DNA of 57,797 nucleotides from Microbacteriaceae bacterium (GCA_947452675.1 CANGDL010000010.1:1-57797); one strand, 5' to 3'. Positions 26,569 to 34,603 are shown, numbered from the stretch's first letter. The notes: generated by a model not told the origin, from the letters alone. Program-made: numbers and translations.

Positions 26569-27822
26569 ATGACAAACATGAGTCGCTTTAAGGACGCCAG
26601 GCTAAATCTTGGCCTTTCGCTTGAAGAAGTCGCGGACGGGATATGTTCGCCGAGTTTCCTATCGCTTGTTGAAAGAGGATTGAGGCAACCAAAACCGCAG
26701 CTTGTGCAGCTGCTGGAGGTCAAGTTAGCCAAGGGCTTTTCGAATGTTGCCGATCAGTTCCACCCGAGTGACGAGTACCTTCAGGCGCTTGGTTTCTTAG
26801 CGGTTGGCGACAGCGCTGCCGTGGATGCGTCGGCAGAGAATATCCTCTCCGGCCAGGAGAGAGCGCTAATCGTGGCATTGCTCAATGAACAAAAGGGCGA
26901 AGGGTCCTATGCGGCAGCACTTTTAGAGCCGATCCTGCGAAACTGCCTGATGTCTGCAAGCCAATTCTGTCTAGCCGCCCAAGCCATGGTGCGCATTTCA
27001 AGAGACTTGGGAGACCTTTATGCGGCGATCTACTGGGCGGAAAATACTCTCTCGCAGCTGGGGCAACAGTGGAATGACCAGTCGCAAACTTATGAACTGG
27101 TGGCAACGCTGTCAAGTGTCTACCTTGAAGTTGGAGACATAAATAGAGCCAAGTCGCTCATCAATAGCATCCAAGGCAAAGAAGTGAAAGATTGGGACAG
27201 GGTCACTGCGCTTTGGGCTGGGGGAATTCTTGCATTCACAACGGGCGAGATGTCAAAGGCCGGCACGATGCTTCGAGAAGCTCACTACCTTTCAATTCAC
27301 TCCGAGCGTGAACTCTCGAAAGCGAGAATTTTGCAGACAGCAATCTGGATCGAGGCTCGAACTGGTGAAGCACTAGCCAAATCGGCTTCAGATGATCTAG
27401 AGCGCCTGTCGGGCTATTTCAAGGAGAGGGGTTTGATTGAGGACCTGGCTCAAGCATTGAACACGATTGCGTTAGTTTACTCAAAATCAGGCGAACACCT
27501 ACTGGCAAGAAAAAATGCTGAGGCGTCACTCGAGCTTTTGATTGATTTACCAACTCTGAGCAAGGCCAAGCTGGGGATTTGGAATGCTGAGGTTATTTTG
27601 GCGCTAGGAGACAGAGAGCAGGCCATTGCGATTTTGCACAATACAATCCAGCTTCTAGCGGGTACACCGGCTTCGCGAGCCACTGCAACTGCGTGGGCGG
27701 AAATGGCCGAAATCTTCACGCAATTAGGCGATGACGAACGCGCGCTCGACTGCCTTCGATCGTCCGCGCAGGCAGCAGGATTGATTCAAGCCAACGCTGC
27801 AGTTAGAACACCCCAAAAATAG
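26569..27822 (+). CDS. XRE-type HTH regulator with TPR domain
   Basis: 417 residues: an N-terminal Cro/C1-type HTH (RLNLGLSLEEVADGICSPSF then LSLVERGLRQPKPQLVQLLE, residues about 8-55) followed by roughly 350 residues of helical TPR-like repeats (for example AIYWAENTLSQLG, LAQALNTIALVYSKSGEHLL, DDERALDCLRSSAQAAG). This architecture is shared with peptide-sensing RRNPP regulators (Rgg, PlcR, PrgX class). There is no SD; a -10-like box six bases upstream suggests a leaderless mRNA. It faces two secreted-protein genes and precedes the reverse transcriptase by 96 bases. Confidence 0.8.
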   Translation: MTNMSRFKDARLNLGLSLEEVADGICSPSFLSLVERGLRQPKPQLVQLLEVKLAKGFSNVADQFHPSDEYLQALGFLAVGDSAAVDASAENILSGQERALIVALLNEQKGEGSYAAALLEPILRNCLMSASQFCLAAQAMVRISRDLGDLYAAIYWAENTLSQLGQQWNDQSQTYELVATLSSVYLEVGDINRAKSLINSIQGKEVKDWDRVTALWAGGILAFTTGEMSKAGTMLREAHYLSIHSERELSKARILQTAIWIEARTGEALAKSASDDLERLSGYFKERGLIEDLAQALNTIALVYSKSGEHLLARKNAEASLELLIDLPTLSKAKLGIWNAEVILALGDREQAIAILHNTIQLLAGTPASRATATAWAEMAEIFTQLGDDERALDCLRSSAQAAGLIQANAAVRTPQK

Positions 27823-27918
27823 TGCCTTACACGTTTTTCCATTGATGACTATGGGCTGGCCAAAAACGCCATGAGATTTCGTGCATTTCCGAAAACAAAC
27901 TAAAGGGAGAGGAAGAAA

Positions 27919-29496
27919 ATGTTTGAGTCACTGGAGAATGAAGACGTTCTGGGTGAACCGCAAGAGGGAGATTACTTCGAAGCATTTGGCGTTGGAACTT
28001 GGATTGGACCCAATCTACTCCCTGAGCTGACTTCCGAAATCCTGGAACACGCGCTCTTAAGGACCCATTTCCTCCCATCGCTAAATGGAAATAACCCAGA
28101 GCTACCTTCCCTGTTTACAAGCGACTCTTTCACCCCATCAGTTTCAAGACAACTAGGCCTCCTGGAATTTCGGAATCGAAATAAAGGGACTGACTATCTA
28201 AGATTTGATCAAACCAAGCCGGATGGTTTTGCTCGACATTCGGGTATTCCGCATCCTGCTGCACATGCCAAACTTGTTTCACTCCTCGCTGATAACTGGA
28301 CTCAAATTCAACACATCACGGCGAATGATCAGAGCCCACTTCGCCCGATTCTGACTAAAAATGGACGTTTGTTTTCCTCGAGTTACGCAAACGATTCCCT
28401 CGAAAACTTAACATGGTCTGAAGTCGCCTCGACGGGAGCAGAGTTTTATGTGAGGTTGGACATAAAGTCCTTTTTTCCAAGCATCTACACTCATGCCTTT
28501 GAATGGGTGCCATTTGGAAAACCCGCTGCCAAAGGCTCAAAGAGGGAGTCCCAATTGGACGGGCATTTTGCCACGCATCTCGACAAAGCTTTGCGTTTTC
28601 AAAATTTCGGCCAAACGGTTGGTCTAGTTGTTGGCCCGGGAACTTCAAACATCGCGGCAGAGTATCTTTTGTGGCCCATCGACCAGCGACTACGTGAGGA
28701 ATTCGGTGAAAAATTCAGACGAAGGATCGACGATTACGAGTTTTATGCGCGAGACCAGTCCGAGGCAAAGAGATTCATAAAGAAACTTGAGGGGTTCTTG
28801 AGGGAATCTGAGTTGTATTTGAACCCACAGAAGACGCAGCTATTATCCCTAGCTGAACCGACGGACGTGTCCTGGAAGATAGCCTTAGCAAGTTTTAGCA
28901 CAAATTGGTTGGAAAGCCGTAGCGATTTCGCAAATTACTGGAATCAGGTCCTAATCCAATTTCAGTCAACCAAAGACCAAAGGTGTCTCAGATGGGGGAT
29001 GAAGGTAATACTAAACCGAGCGGAGAAAGCACAGCAAATTCCCTGGGTGCTGTCTCTCTTGGTGCGGCAGATTCGATCATTCCCATTTCTGGCTACTTAC
29101 CTCAGGTATGCGATTGATGAAAGTCTCGGAGAGCGAGATCTTGAGGAGCTGTACTCAATCCTGGAATGCAAACTCGAAAATCTTTACTCTGACGCAAAGG
29201 TATGGCTCATCGCAATCTTGGGCGTGAACAACAAACTGGACACCAAGATAGCGAACCTCATAATGAAGGACATGGATGCGCTTTCCCTCACTCTTCTGAA
29301 CGAGTTCAAAGTGATTTCAGAGAAGGAGCTAATCAGTCTTCTTCCAGATCCTATGTCTCATCCGCACGAAGCGGATAGATATTGGCTGCCGAGGTATCAG
29401 TCATCGCTCCGGAGTAATAAAGTGTCTGATCCAGATGGTGTTTTTGAGATTATGCAAAAGGCATCGGTCAATTTCGTCAAGCTGGAACCGTTCTAA
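27919..29496 (+). CDS. Abi/UG-group reverse transcriptase, putative antiphage gene
   Basis: 525 residues. The RT palm is clear: motif A VRLDIKSFFPSIYTH (Asp 181), a short hinge WVPFGKPAAKG, motif B-like QTVGLVVGPGTSNIAAEYLL (231-251), and the catalytic motif RIDDYEFYA with Asp 271-272; a thumb-like LNPQKTQLLSL follows. The DIxxFFPSIYTH ... FGK and IDDYE style is that of Abi and 'unknown group' (DRT) RTs, not retron or group II intron RTs. Residues about 300-525 form an all-helical C-terminal region with no domain I recognise. Normal RTs have YxDD; here Arg replaces Tyr. A GGGAGAGG ribosome-binding site precedes the ATG. Defence function is inferred from family. Confidence 0.85.
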   Translation: MFESLENEDVLGEPQEGDYFEAFGVGTWIGPNLLPELTSEILEHALLRTHFLPSLNGNNPELPSLFTSDSFTPSVSRQLGLLEFRNRNKGTDYLRFDQTKPDGFARHSGIPHPAAHAKLVSLLADNWTQIQHITANDQSPLRPILTKNGRLFSSSYANDSLENLTWSEVASTGAEFYVRLDIKSFFPSIYTHAFEWVPFGKPAAKGSKRESQLDGHFATHLDKALRFQNFGQTVGLVVGPGTSNIAAEYLLWPIDQRLREEFGEKFRRRIDDYEFYARDQSEAKRFIKKLEGFLRESELYLNPQKTQLLSLAEPTDVSWKIALASFSTNWLESRSDFANYWNQVLIQFQSTKDQRCLRWGMKVILNRAEKAQQIPWVLSLLVRQIRSFPFLATYLRYAIDESLGERDLEELYSILECKLENLYSDAKVWLIAILGVNNKLDTKIANLIMKDMDALSLTLLNEFKVISEKELISLLPDPMSHPHEADRYWLPRYQSSLRSNKVSDPDGVFEIMQKASVNFVKLEPF

Positions 29497-29507
29497 AAGG
29501 CGCCCAC

Positions 29508-29714
29508 ATGTGGCTGACAGCGCAAACCTATGAACCATCGACAAAGGAAGTTAAGATCGACACTTTGGGTGTTTGGACAGCCCTGATTGCCGGAATTGCC
29601 GCCTTTTGCAGATCTTGGCTCGCACCATTTTTCAATGATAAAGCCCTTGCCAATCAAGAGGCCAGGACTCACAAGCGAAAACTTCTCTCAGATGCACGAG
29701 AGACAATCCAATAG
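29508..29714 (+). CDS. Small putative membrane protein downstream of RT
   Basis: 68 residues with one moderate hydrophobic stretch (LGVWTALIAGIAAFCRSW) and a basic, helical C-terminus (NQEARTHKRKLLSDARETIQ). It starts 11 bases after the RT stop behind an AAGGCG segment, so co-translation with the RT is plausible. No family recognised. Confidence 0.45.
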   Translation: MWLTAQTYEPSTKEVKIDTLGVWTALIAGIAAFCRSWLAPFFNDKALANQEARTHKRKLLSDARETIQ

Positions 29715-29744
29715 TTTAATGGTTTTCATCCTAGGACCTCGTTT

Positions 29745-29930
29745 ATGAACGACGCTAGGTTTCTAGCCATCAAACCGTATCTGGAGAGGGGGTCAATCCT
29801 GGAGATTGAGACTCCGTTTCTCCCAGGTGCCCCGATAAGTGTTTATTCAAATTGCGACTGGGGTTCACCCAGTCTCGACAGATTCCGCACCTCAGTGGAC
29901 GAAATTGAAATGAAGTGGTTTAGAACGTAA
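29745..29930 (+). CDS. Hypothetical small protein (61 aa)
   Basis: A 61-codon frame on the same strand, 30 bases after the previous small ORF. There is no convincing ribosome-binding site and no recognisable domain. It may be a remnant of a longer gene or chance coding. Confidence 0.25.
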   Translation: MNDARFLAIKPYLERGSILEIETPFLPGAPISVYSNCDWGSPSLDRFRTSVDEIEMKWFRT

Positions 29931-29996
29931 CGGAAATATTCCGTTTAGATTCCGTTCAATGGACGGAAACAGACGGAAACGGGCAAGTCCGTAAAC
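29929..29996. repeat. Cluster of ACGGAA/TTCCGT hexamers near attR
   Basis: Five exact copies in 49 bases: ACGGAA at 29930, TTCCGT at 29939, TTCCGT at 29950, ACGGAA at 29963 and ACGGAA at 29973, plus a degenerate GTCCGTAAAC at 29987. The first two form the palindrome AACGGAA-ATA-TTCCGTT; the last two exact copies are a direct repeat with 10-bp period. The position beside the attachment site fits recombinase arm sites or a protein-binding array. Confidence 0.6.
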
Positions 29997-30064
29997 AGTG
30001 GCTTGACTAATAAAATGCTGGGGTACATTGCCGTTTTGGTCTCATTCGGACCGATCGCCACATA
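29997..30064. other. Non-coding end of element before attR
   Basis: No gene is visible. TTGACT (30003-30008) and TACATT (30024-30029) resemble promoter boxes but are only 15 bases apart; if used, transcription would run through the tRNA fragment into the terminator at 30123. Confidence 0.35.
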
Positions 30065-30117
30065 ACTGTAAATCAGCCGGCTCAGCCTTCGGGGGTTCGA
30101 ATCCCTCACTAGCCACA
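30065..30117 (+). repeat. attR: 53-bp direct repeat, copy 2 (tRNA-Tyr 3' fragment)
   Basis: Identical to 25216-25268. It contains the anticodon loop from ACTGTA, the variable arm, T-arm and 3' acceptor strand of tRNA-Tyr but has no 5' half, so it is not a functional tRNA. It is the displaced original end of the gene, with its own terminator downstream. Confidence 0.92.
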
Positions 30118-30122
30118 CCTGA

Positions 30123-30156
30123 GACCCACAAGTAGCGATACTTGTGGGTCTTTTTT
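30123..30156 (+). terminator. Rho-independent terminator
   Basis: GACCCACAAGTA and TACTTGTGGGTC form a perfect 12-bp stem with loop GCGA, followed by six T. Probably the original terminator of the tRNA-Tyr gene before the insertion. Confidence 0.88.
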
Positions 30157-30174
30157 GTTGCCTAGACTAAAGGC

Positions 30175-30720
30175 ATGACCTCGGCCCTTCTCGTAATCGA
30201 TATTCAGAACGACTATTTTCCAGGCGGGAAAATGGAGCTTGTTGGCAGCCCGGAAGCCGCGAGAAATGCGTCGCGGATTCAGCGGAAATTTCGCGAGGCG
30301 GGCCTGCCTGTCATCCATGTTCAGCACATTGCCCTTAGCCCTAGTGCGACCTTCTTCTTGCCCGACACGTATGGCGCGGAAATCAATGAGACCGTCTATC
30401 CACTTGGAGACGAGCCCGTCGTCGTGAAGCACTTTCCAAATGCCTTCCGTGAGACCAAGCTTCAAGGGATCCTTACGCAGCACGCGGTCACCGAGTTAAC
30501 CGTCGTCGGAATGATGACTCACATGTGCATCGACACAACCGTGCGCGCGGCGCACGATGCCGGCCTTGACGTCACACTAGTTGGCGACGCTTGCGCGACT
30601 AAAGATCTTGCCTTTGACGGTGCGATGGCGGATGCCGCCAGTGTTCAGATCGCATACCTGGCGGCAATCGACGGATCATTTGCAACCGTGATTTCAACCT
30701 CGGCGATGGTCGGCGAATAG
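30175..30720 (+). CDS. Isochorismatase-like cysteine hydrolase
   Basis: 181 residues with the catalytic triad of the isochorismatase/nicotinamidase superfamily: Asp in LVIDIQNDYF, Lys in VVKHFPNAF and Cys in GMMTHMCIDTTVRAA. Such enzymes hydrolyse small amides or vinyl ethers; the substrate is unknown. TAGACT at 30163-30168 is six bases before the ATG (leaderless). It is convergent with the GH16 operon, with the short palindrome GAGGCAATTGCCTC between. Confidence 0.88.
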   Translation: MTSALLVIDIQNDYFPGGKMELVGSPEAARNASRIQRKFREAGLPVIHVQHIALSPSATFFLPDTYGAEINETVYPLGDEPVVVKHFPNAFRETKLQGILTQHAVTELTVVGMMTHMCIDTTVRAAHDAGLDVTLVGDACATKDLAFDGAMADAASVQIAYLAAIDGSFATVISTSAMVGE

Positions 30721-30737
30721 TGAGGCAATTGCCTCGA

Positions 30738-32633
30738 TTAGTTGACGCCAACTGCGCCAGCGCCATTCAGCTGGTAGTAGCGCACGTAGTCGATTTTCAT
30801 TTCTAAGCTCGACCATCCGTCGTAACTGTCGCTGAAGCCGCCGGTTGGACTTATCGCGTTGTTGAGAATTACAAAGAATGGGTGATTGAAGGTCCAGGCG
30901 CCTGGTTGGTCAAGCGTCGTGTTGGTTCGCTCAAGAATCTTATTTCCATCAACATAGAGAGCTATGTAGTTCTCAAGCCAATAGATCGAATATGTGTGAA
31001 AAGCACCGGGGGAGACCGCCATGCTGCCCGATGCATAGGCATCGCTGCCCCCGTTTGACCAGTGTATGGCGCCCGAGATCAGGCTGGCTGAGTGGCCCTC
31101 CATGGCGTCAATTTCGCCAGAAGTCGGCCAACCTACCGAAGTGATGTCTGTGCCAAGCATCCAGAATGCCGGCCAGTTCGCGCCGCCACTCGGGTTCTGA
31201 ATTCGAGCTTCGATCACTCCATACTCGAACGAGACCTTGCCCTGAGTGTCTAATCGTCCACTGGTGAATGAACACGAGCCAGACCACGAGAGGCAGCCGG
31301 AGCCCGTTGCTGGTGTCTCCAGATGTGTGGAGGTGATGACGGCGTTGCCACTGCCGTCCAGCGAGTTTGCCGCCGGCGTATAAACCTGCTGCTCGTTGTT
31401 ATAGCAAGTGCCACCACCGTTTGCTGCCGATTGCCCACAACTTCTGGAAGTCCACTTGCTCGAGTCGATAGAGCCGGCCGAACCATTGAACTCATCCGAC
31501 CAAAGCATCGCGCCTCGCGTGTATGTCGCCTGGGCTGGCGGGTTAGACGAAGCGCTATCTGGCTGAAAAAGCACATTGTCAACATAGATTGTCAGTGCTC
31601 CGGTGCTTGAACCGAACCCATAAAAAATCACTGCTTTTCGATAACCAATTGATGTTGAATATGCGGGAGTTCCAGCCCGGAGGTTTGCGAAGTTGAAAGA
31701 CATGGTTTGCCAGCCGCTCGAACTTGTGGTGGAAATTGTTTCGATTGAGTTTGCCGCATTTGCCGGATCCTCCAGTTTCAACAGGACAGGTTGATTGGCT
31801 GCTGTTGCATAGATCTCAAGGCTGACAATTTTTGAGTTCGCTGTCACGAGGGTTTGAGAGCCGGTGTAGAAAACCGATCCGGCGCCACCGGCGCTTGCGT
31901 CACGACTGATTTTCAACGAGTTTAGTGAGCCAGTCGGGCTGGCCGAGGGCGAGGTCGCCAGGGATGGGTTGTCTCCACCAAAGCCGATCAGAGTTAGGTC
32001 GCTCGAGGCAGCTTCAAAAGTTACTTGGACCCGACTGTTGGACGATTGTGCTGACCCGCTCGATTGGCTTGGCGACGAAGAAGGGGTTGGAGATGGGGCT
32101 GGATTCGAAACCGTGCCACCTGAGGGCGAAGAAGATGCTGACGGGGTTGGCGATTTGGTTGGAGATGCCGAAGGCAAAACTGATGGGGTTGGTGACGAGG
32201 AAGGAGCCCCAGTAGCCTGCGGGATTGGCTGCGGGTTGCTGACTTTCGGCAAAGTTGAAACCGACTTGCAACTGATCGAATTAATCGAGGCTTTTCCTAG
32301 GCAAAGATTTGCGCCCTTGCCTCCATCGAGAACATCTGTTCCGCCCCCACCGAAAAGCCAGTCGTTTCCATCACCCCCATAAATTCGGTCATTTCCGGCA
32401 CCCCCATCGATCACGTCGTTTCCGCCGAGGCCGTAAATGACATCGTTTCCGCCGAGCCCACAAATCACATCAGCCTTTTCGGTGCCCTTCAGAACATCAG
32501 CCTTTTCGGTGCCGGTTATGGTGCAGTTCTGCCCGGTCATCGCTTTGCGAGTTGCTGCGAGTGTCGATGTGGTGCCTAAGCTGAGCAGGGCGAGAGCCAC
32601 TGCGCCAAGCACCCAGGCTTTTGCTACTGTCAT
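30738..32633 (-). CDS. Secreted multidomain GH16 endo-beta-1,3-glucanase with RTX-like repeats
   Basis: 631 residues in order: signal peptide (1-27); RTX calcium-binding repeats of the GGNDVIxGLGGND type (about 48-105); a Ser/Pro-rich linker (about 130-205); a beta-rich region (about 206-360) resembling carbohydrate-binding modules, ending IYVDNVLFQ; and a C-terminal GH16 domain (from ATYTRGAMLWSDEFNGS) with catalytic GEIDAMEG, the ExDxxE pattern of laminarinase-type enzymes. RTX repeats on a Sec-type glucanase are unusual. It is the last of three tandem GH16 genes, overlapping the previous stop by four bases. Confidence 0.9.
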   Translation of the reverse strand: MTVAKAWVLGAVALALLSLGTTSTLAATRKAMTGQNCTITGTEKADVLKGTEKADVICGLGGNDVIYGLGGNDVIDGGAGNDRIYGGDGNDWLFGGGGTDVLDGGKGANLCLGKASINSISCKSVSTLPKVSNPQPIPQATGAPSSSPTPSVLPSASPTKSPTPSASSSPSGGTVSNPAPSPTPSSSPSQSSGSAQSSNSRVQVTFEAASSDLTLIGFGGDNPSLATSPSASPTGSLNSLKISRDASAGGAGSVFYTGSQTLVTANSKIVSLEIYATAANQPVLLKLEDPANAANSIETISTTSSSGWQTMSFNFANLRAGTPAYSTSIGYRKAVIFYGFGSSTGALTIYVDNVLFQPDSASSNPPAQATYTRGAMLWSDEFNGSAGSIDSSKWTSRSCGQSAANGGGTCYNNEQQVYTPAANSLDGSGNAVITSTHLETPATGSGCLSWSGSCSFTSGRLDTQGKVSFEYGVIEARIQNPSGGANWPAFWMLGTDITSVGWPTSGEIDAMEGHSASLISGAIHWSNGGSDAYASGSMAVSPGAFHTYSIYWLENYIALYVDGNKILERTNTTLDQPGAWTFNHPFFVILNNAISPTGGFSDSYDGWSSLEMKIDYVRYYQLNGAGAVGVN

Positions 32634-33487
32634 TTCGTGGTGACTTTTCCAACCCCGTTTATTGAGTAGTAGCGAATGTAGTCAATCTTCATCTCGGCTT
32701 TATCAATCGAGGTGTCCAGCAGACCGCCGTCAAAGTCCCCGCCCATAGCGACATTAAGAATCATGAAAAAGTCTTGGTTAAAGACATATGTATTTGGTTT
32801 GACCATTGCTGGAGTCAAGGTATGAAACACCTTGCCATCGAGATACCAGGTGATCTTGTTTGCGGCCCAGTCGATTGCATAGGTGTGGAAGCCGTCTGCG
32901 AGCGAGGTCGGCGACACAATCACATTGGTTTTGCCGTTTGCCCCTGAGTAGCCGGGGCCGTGGGCGGTTGCAATGTCTCGGTTCGGCTCCCGTCCGCGAA
33001 GTTCAACCACGTCAATTTCGCCGGAGGTTGGCCAGCTCTTTGCAACAATATTGCTTCCCAAGAGCCAAAATGCCGGCCATACTCCGCCACCTGATGGCAT
33101 CTGAATGCGAGCCTCAAGACGGCCATACTTGAACCGAATCTTGCCCTGAGTGTTAATGCGACCGCTGTAATACTGGCAGTCACCGAAGCAGTTATAAGGG
33201 AGATCTCCGTCTTGGACCGGTGGAATTTTGGTCGCCGAAATCACCAGCTGGCCAGTTCCGTTTGTCTTAACCGCATCCTCGGTGTACCACTGCATCTCCT
33301 TATTTCCCCAACCGCCACCGCCGAGGTCATACTTGAAGAATTTTGGGTTTGGCGAAGTGCCGGCTGGTTCGTTGAACTCTTGCGACCAGAGCAATTTCTT
33401 AACTGCGGTGGCAGCCGTGACCGGTTGGGCGAGAGTGAGCACGAGGCCAGCCATCAGGCCAGCGGCGACAAAGTTGCGAATTCGCAT
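32630..33487 (-). CDS. Secreted GH16 endo-beta-1,3-glucanase (single domain)
   Basis: 285 residues: a signal peptide (AAGLMAGLVLTLAQPVTAATA) and one GH16 domain with WSQEFNEPAGT, the active site GEIDVVELRG (ExDxxE nucleophile and acid/base pair) and the YIRYYSINGVGKV tail. It would cleave internal bonds of beta-1,3-glucans outside the cell. It starts one base after the stop of the next upstream GH16 gene, so the three form one operon. The family fits laminarinase; strict substrate not shown. Confidence 0.93.
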   Translation of the reverse strand: MRIRNFVAAGLMAGLVLTLAQPVTAATAVKKLLWSQEFNEPAGTSPNPKFFKYDLGGGGWGNKEMQWYTEDAVKTNGTGQLVISATKIPPVQDGDLPYNCFGDCQYYSGRINTQGKIRFKYGRLEARIQMPSGGGVWPAFWLLGSNIVAKSWPTSGEIDVVELRGREPNRDIATAHGPGYSGANGKTNVIVSPTSLADGFHTYAIDWAANKITWYLDGKVFHTLTPAMVKPNTYVFNQDFFMILNVAMGGDFDGGLLDTSIDKAEMKIDYIRYYSINGVGKVTTK

Positions 33488-33488
33488 T

Positions 33489-34385
33489 TTAGTAACGGGT
33501 TACCTTTCCAACTCCATCAATCGAGTAGTAACGTACCCAGTCAATTGACATGGCTCCAGACTTTAGATCGGGATCTACTTCGCCTGTGAATTGGCCACCC
33601 ACAGCGAGGTTCATGATGAGATAAAACTCCTTATTGAACACCCAGTCGTTTGCGCCGACATCCTTCTTGTTTAGGGTGAAGTAAACGTTGTCGTTGAGCA
33701 ACCATTTGATCTGGTCCGCTTTCCACTCAATTGCATAGGTATTGAAGCCGCTGTAGTTGAAGGTCTTCATCGCGGTCAGCCCACCGATTGCTTCGCCGCC
33801 CGAATAGCCTGGACCGTGGGCAGTGCCCCACGCAGTCTTTGGGCTGGCTCCCTTGGCCTCGATAATGTCGATTTCACCGCAGGCTGGCCAGGAATTGGTT
33901 TTTATGTCAGAGCCAAGCATCCAGAATGCAGGCCACATTCCAACGCCCTTCGGCATCTTTATTCTGGCTTCCATTCGCCCATACTGGAAACCCACTTTGC
34001 CGAGCGTAGTGACCTTTCCGCTGGTCCACTCGCATGCCGTTCCGTAATAGCAAAGGTAAGGGTTGTCTTTCGAAATCTGACCGCCAGCCGGAACTTTCAT
34101 GCGTTTAGCGGTGATGACCGCCGAACCTTTGCCATCCTGTTTGATCGCTTCTTTGATGTAGTACTCGCGCTCTGAGTTCCCCCATCCAGGGATTCCGGCT
34201 TCGGTTCCATCGCCAATGTCGAAGTTCCAGTTCGCACTAGACACGGATGCGCCAGCCTTTGAATTGAACTCTTCAGACCAAAGCAATGTTTTTTTGGTCG
34301 CGGCCGATGTTTCGGTCATGTGCACTCCTAGTGTCAGAATCGCGCTGATCGCGAGTGTGGCGCCTACGTACTTTGAAAACTTCAT
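33489..34385 (-). CDS. Secreted GH16 endo-beta-1,3-glucanase (first of operon)
   Basis: 298 residues from MKFSKYVG (ATG 34383-34385), giving a normal signal peptide (GATLAISAILTLGVHM); an upstream ATG at 34430 would add 15 residues before it. The GH16 domain has LLWSEEFNSKAG, GEIDIIEAKG (ExDxxE) and the same YYSIDGVGKV end as its neighbour, showing recent duplication. It is the first gene of the minus-strand GH16 operon and is divergent from the ABC sugar importer, with two LacI-type operators between them. Confidence 0.92.
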   Translation of the reverse strand: MKFSKYVGATLAISAILTLGVHMTETSAATKKTLLWSEEFNSKAGASVSSANWNFDIGDGTEAGIPGWGNSEREYYIKEAIKQDGKGSAVITAKRMKVPAGGQISKDNPYLCYYGTACEWTSGKVTTLGKVGFQYGRMEARIKMPKGVGMWPAFWMLGSDIKTNSWPACGEIDIIEAKGASPKTAWGTAHGPGYSGGEAIGGLTAMKTFNYSGFNTYAIEWKADQIKWLLNDNVYFTLNKKDVGANDWVFNKEFYLIMNLAVGGQFTGEVDPDLKSGAMSIDWVRYYSIDGVGKVTRY

Positions 34386-34524
34386 CGGGCTCACTCGCCG
34401 ATCCTTGAGAACTTGGGTGGTTTTGCGCACACGAAACCAGGGGAATTGAATCTGATTTCAACCCTATTCCTCTAAAGCCGGCGAGCCAATAAATAGTCTG
34501 AGAATCCTGTAACAAACAAATAAC

Positions 34525-34536
34525 GAAATCGGTTTC
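34525..34536. promoter_or_regulatory. LacI-type operator 1
   Basis: GAAATCGGTTTC, part of CGAAATCGGTTTCACG, a LacI/GalR-style inverted repeat with central CG. It is the same 12-mer as operators 2 and 4, between the GH16 operon and the ABC importer operon. Confidence 0.75.
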
Positions 34537-34591
34537 ACGGCTAATCCGCTTGAATTTGCGATTACATGTCTGGTCTAATGTCTGTTATCGC

Positions 34592-34603
34592 GAAATCGGT
34601 TTC
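34592..34603. promoter_or_regulatory. LacI-type operator 2
   Basis: GAAATCGGTTTC again, inside CGCGAAATCGGTTTCACG, starting 67 bases after operator 1 and in front of the ABC importer gene at 34711. Likely site of the LacI protein encoded at 39204-40223. Confidence 0.75.

Larger units (their letters stand above)
25216..30117. mobile_element. tRNA-Tyr-integrated element with a reverse transcriptase (4.85 kb)
   Basis: Two 53-bp direct repeats of the tRNA-Tyr 3' half bound the segment; the unit length is 4,849 bp. Cargo: two secreted small proteins (minus strand), a divergent HTH+TPR regulator, an Abi/UG-like reverse transcriptase and two small ORFs. The codon use looks AT-richer than the flanks. 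No integrase, transposase, relaxase or phage structural gene is visible, so the element is non-autonomous or depends on a recombinase coded elsewhere. A cluster of ACGGAA/TTCCGT hexamers lies 68 bases before the right repeat. Confidence 0.88.

Noticed and set aside
27919-29496. Retron RT with msr-msd RNA
   Set aside because: The RT is too long, has Abi/UG-style motifs, and no inverted-repeat msr/msd-like structure is evident in the 96 bases upstream.
29508-29930. Integrase or excisionase remnant in the small ORFs at the right end of the element
   Set aside because: No tyrosine-recombinase R-H-R-Y pattern or HTH is visible in either product.
30003-30029. Promoter TTGACT/TACATT before attR
   Set aside because: Spacing is only 15 bases; noted in the gap description but not called as a promoter.
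30722-30735. GAGGCAATTGCCTC palindrome as a terminator between convergent genes
   Set aside because: It has no loop and no T-run; it could be a short binding site or chance.
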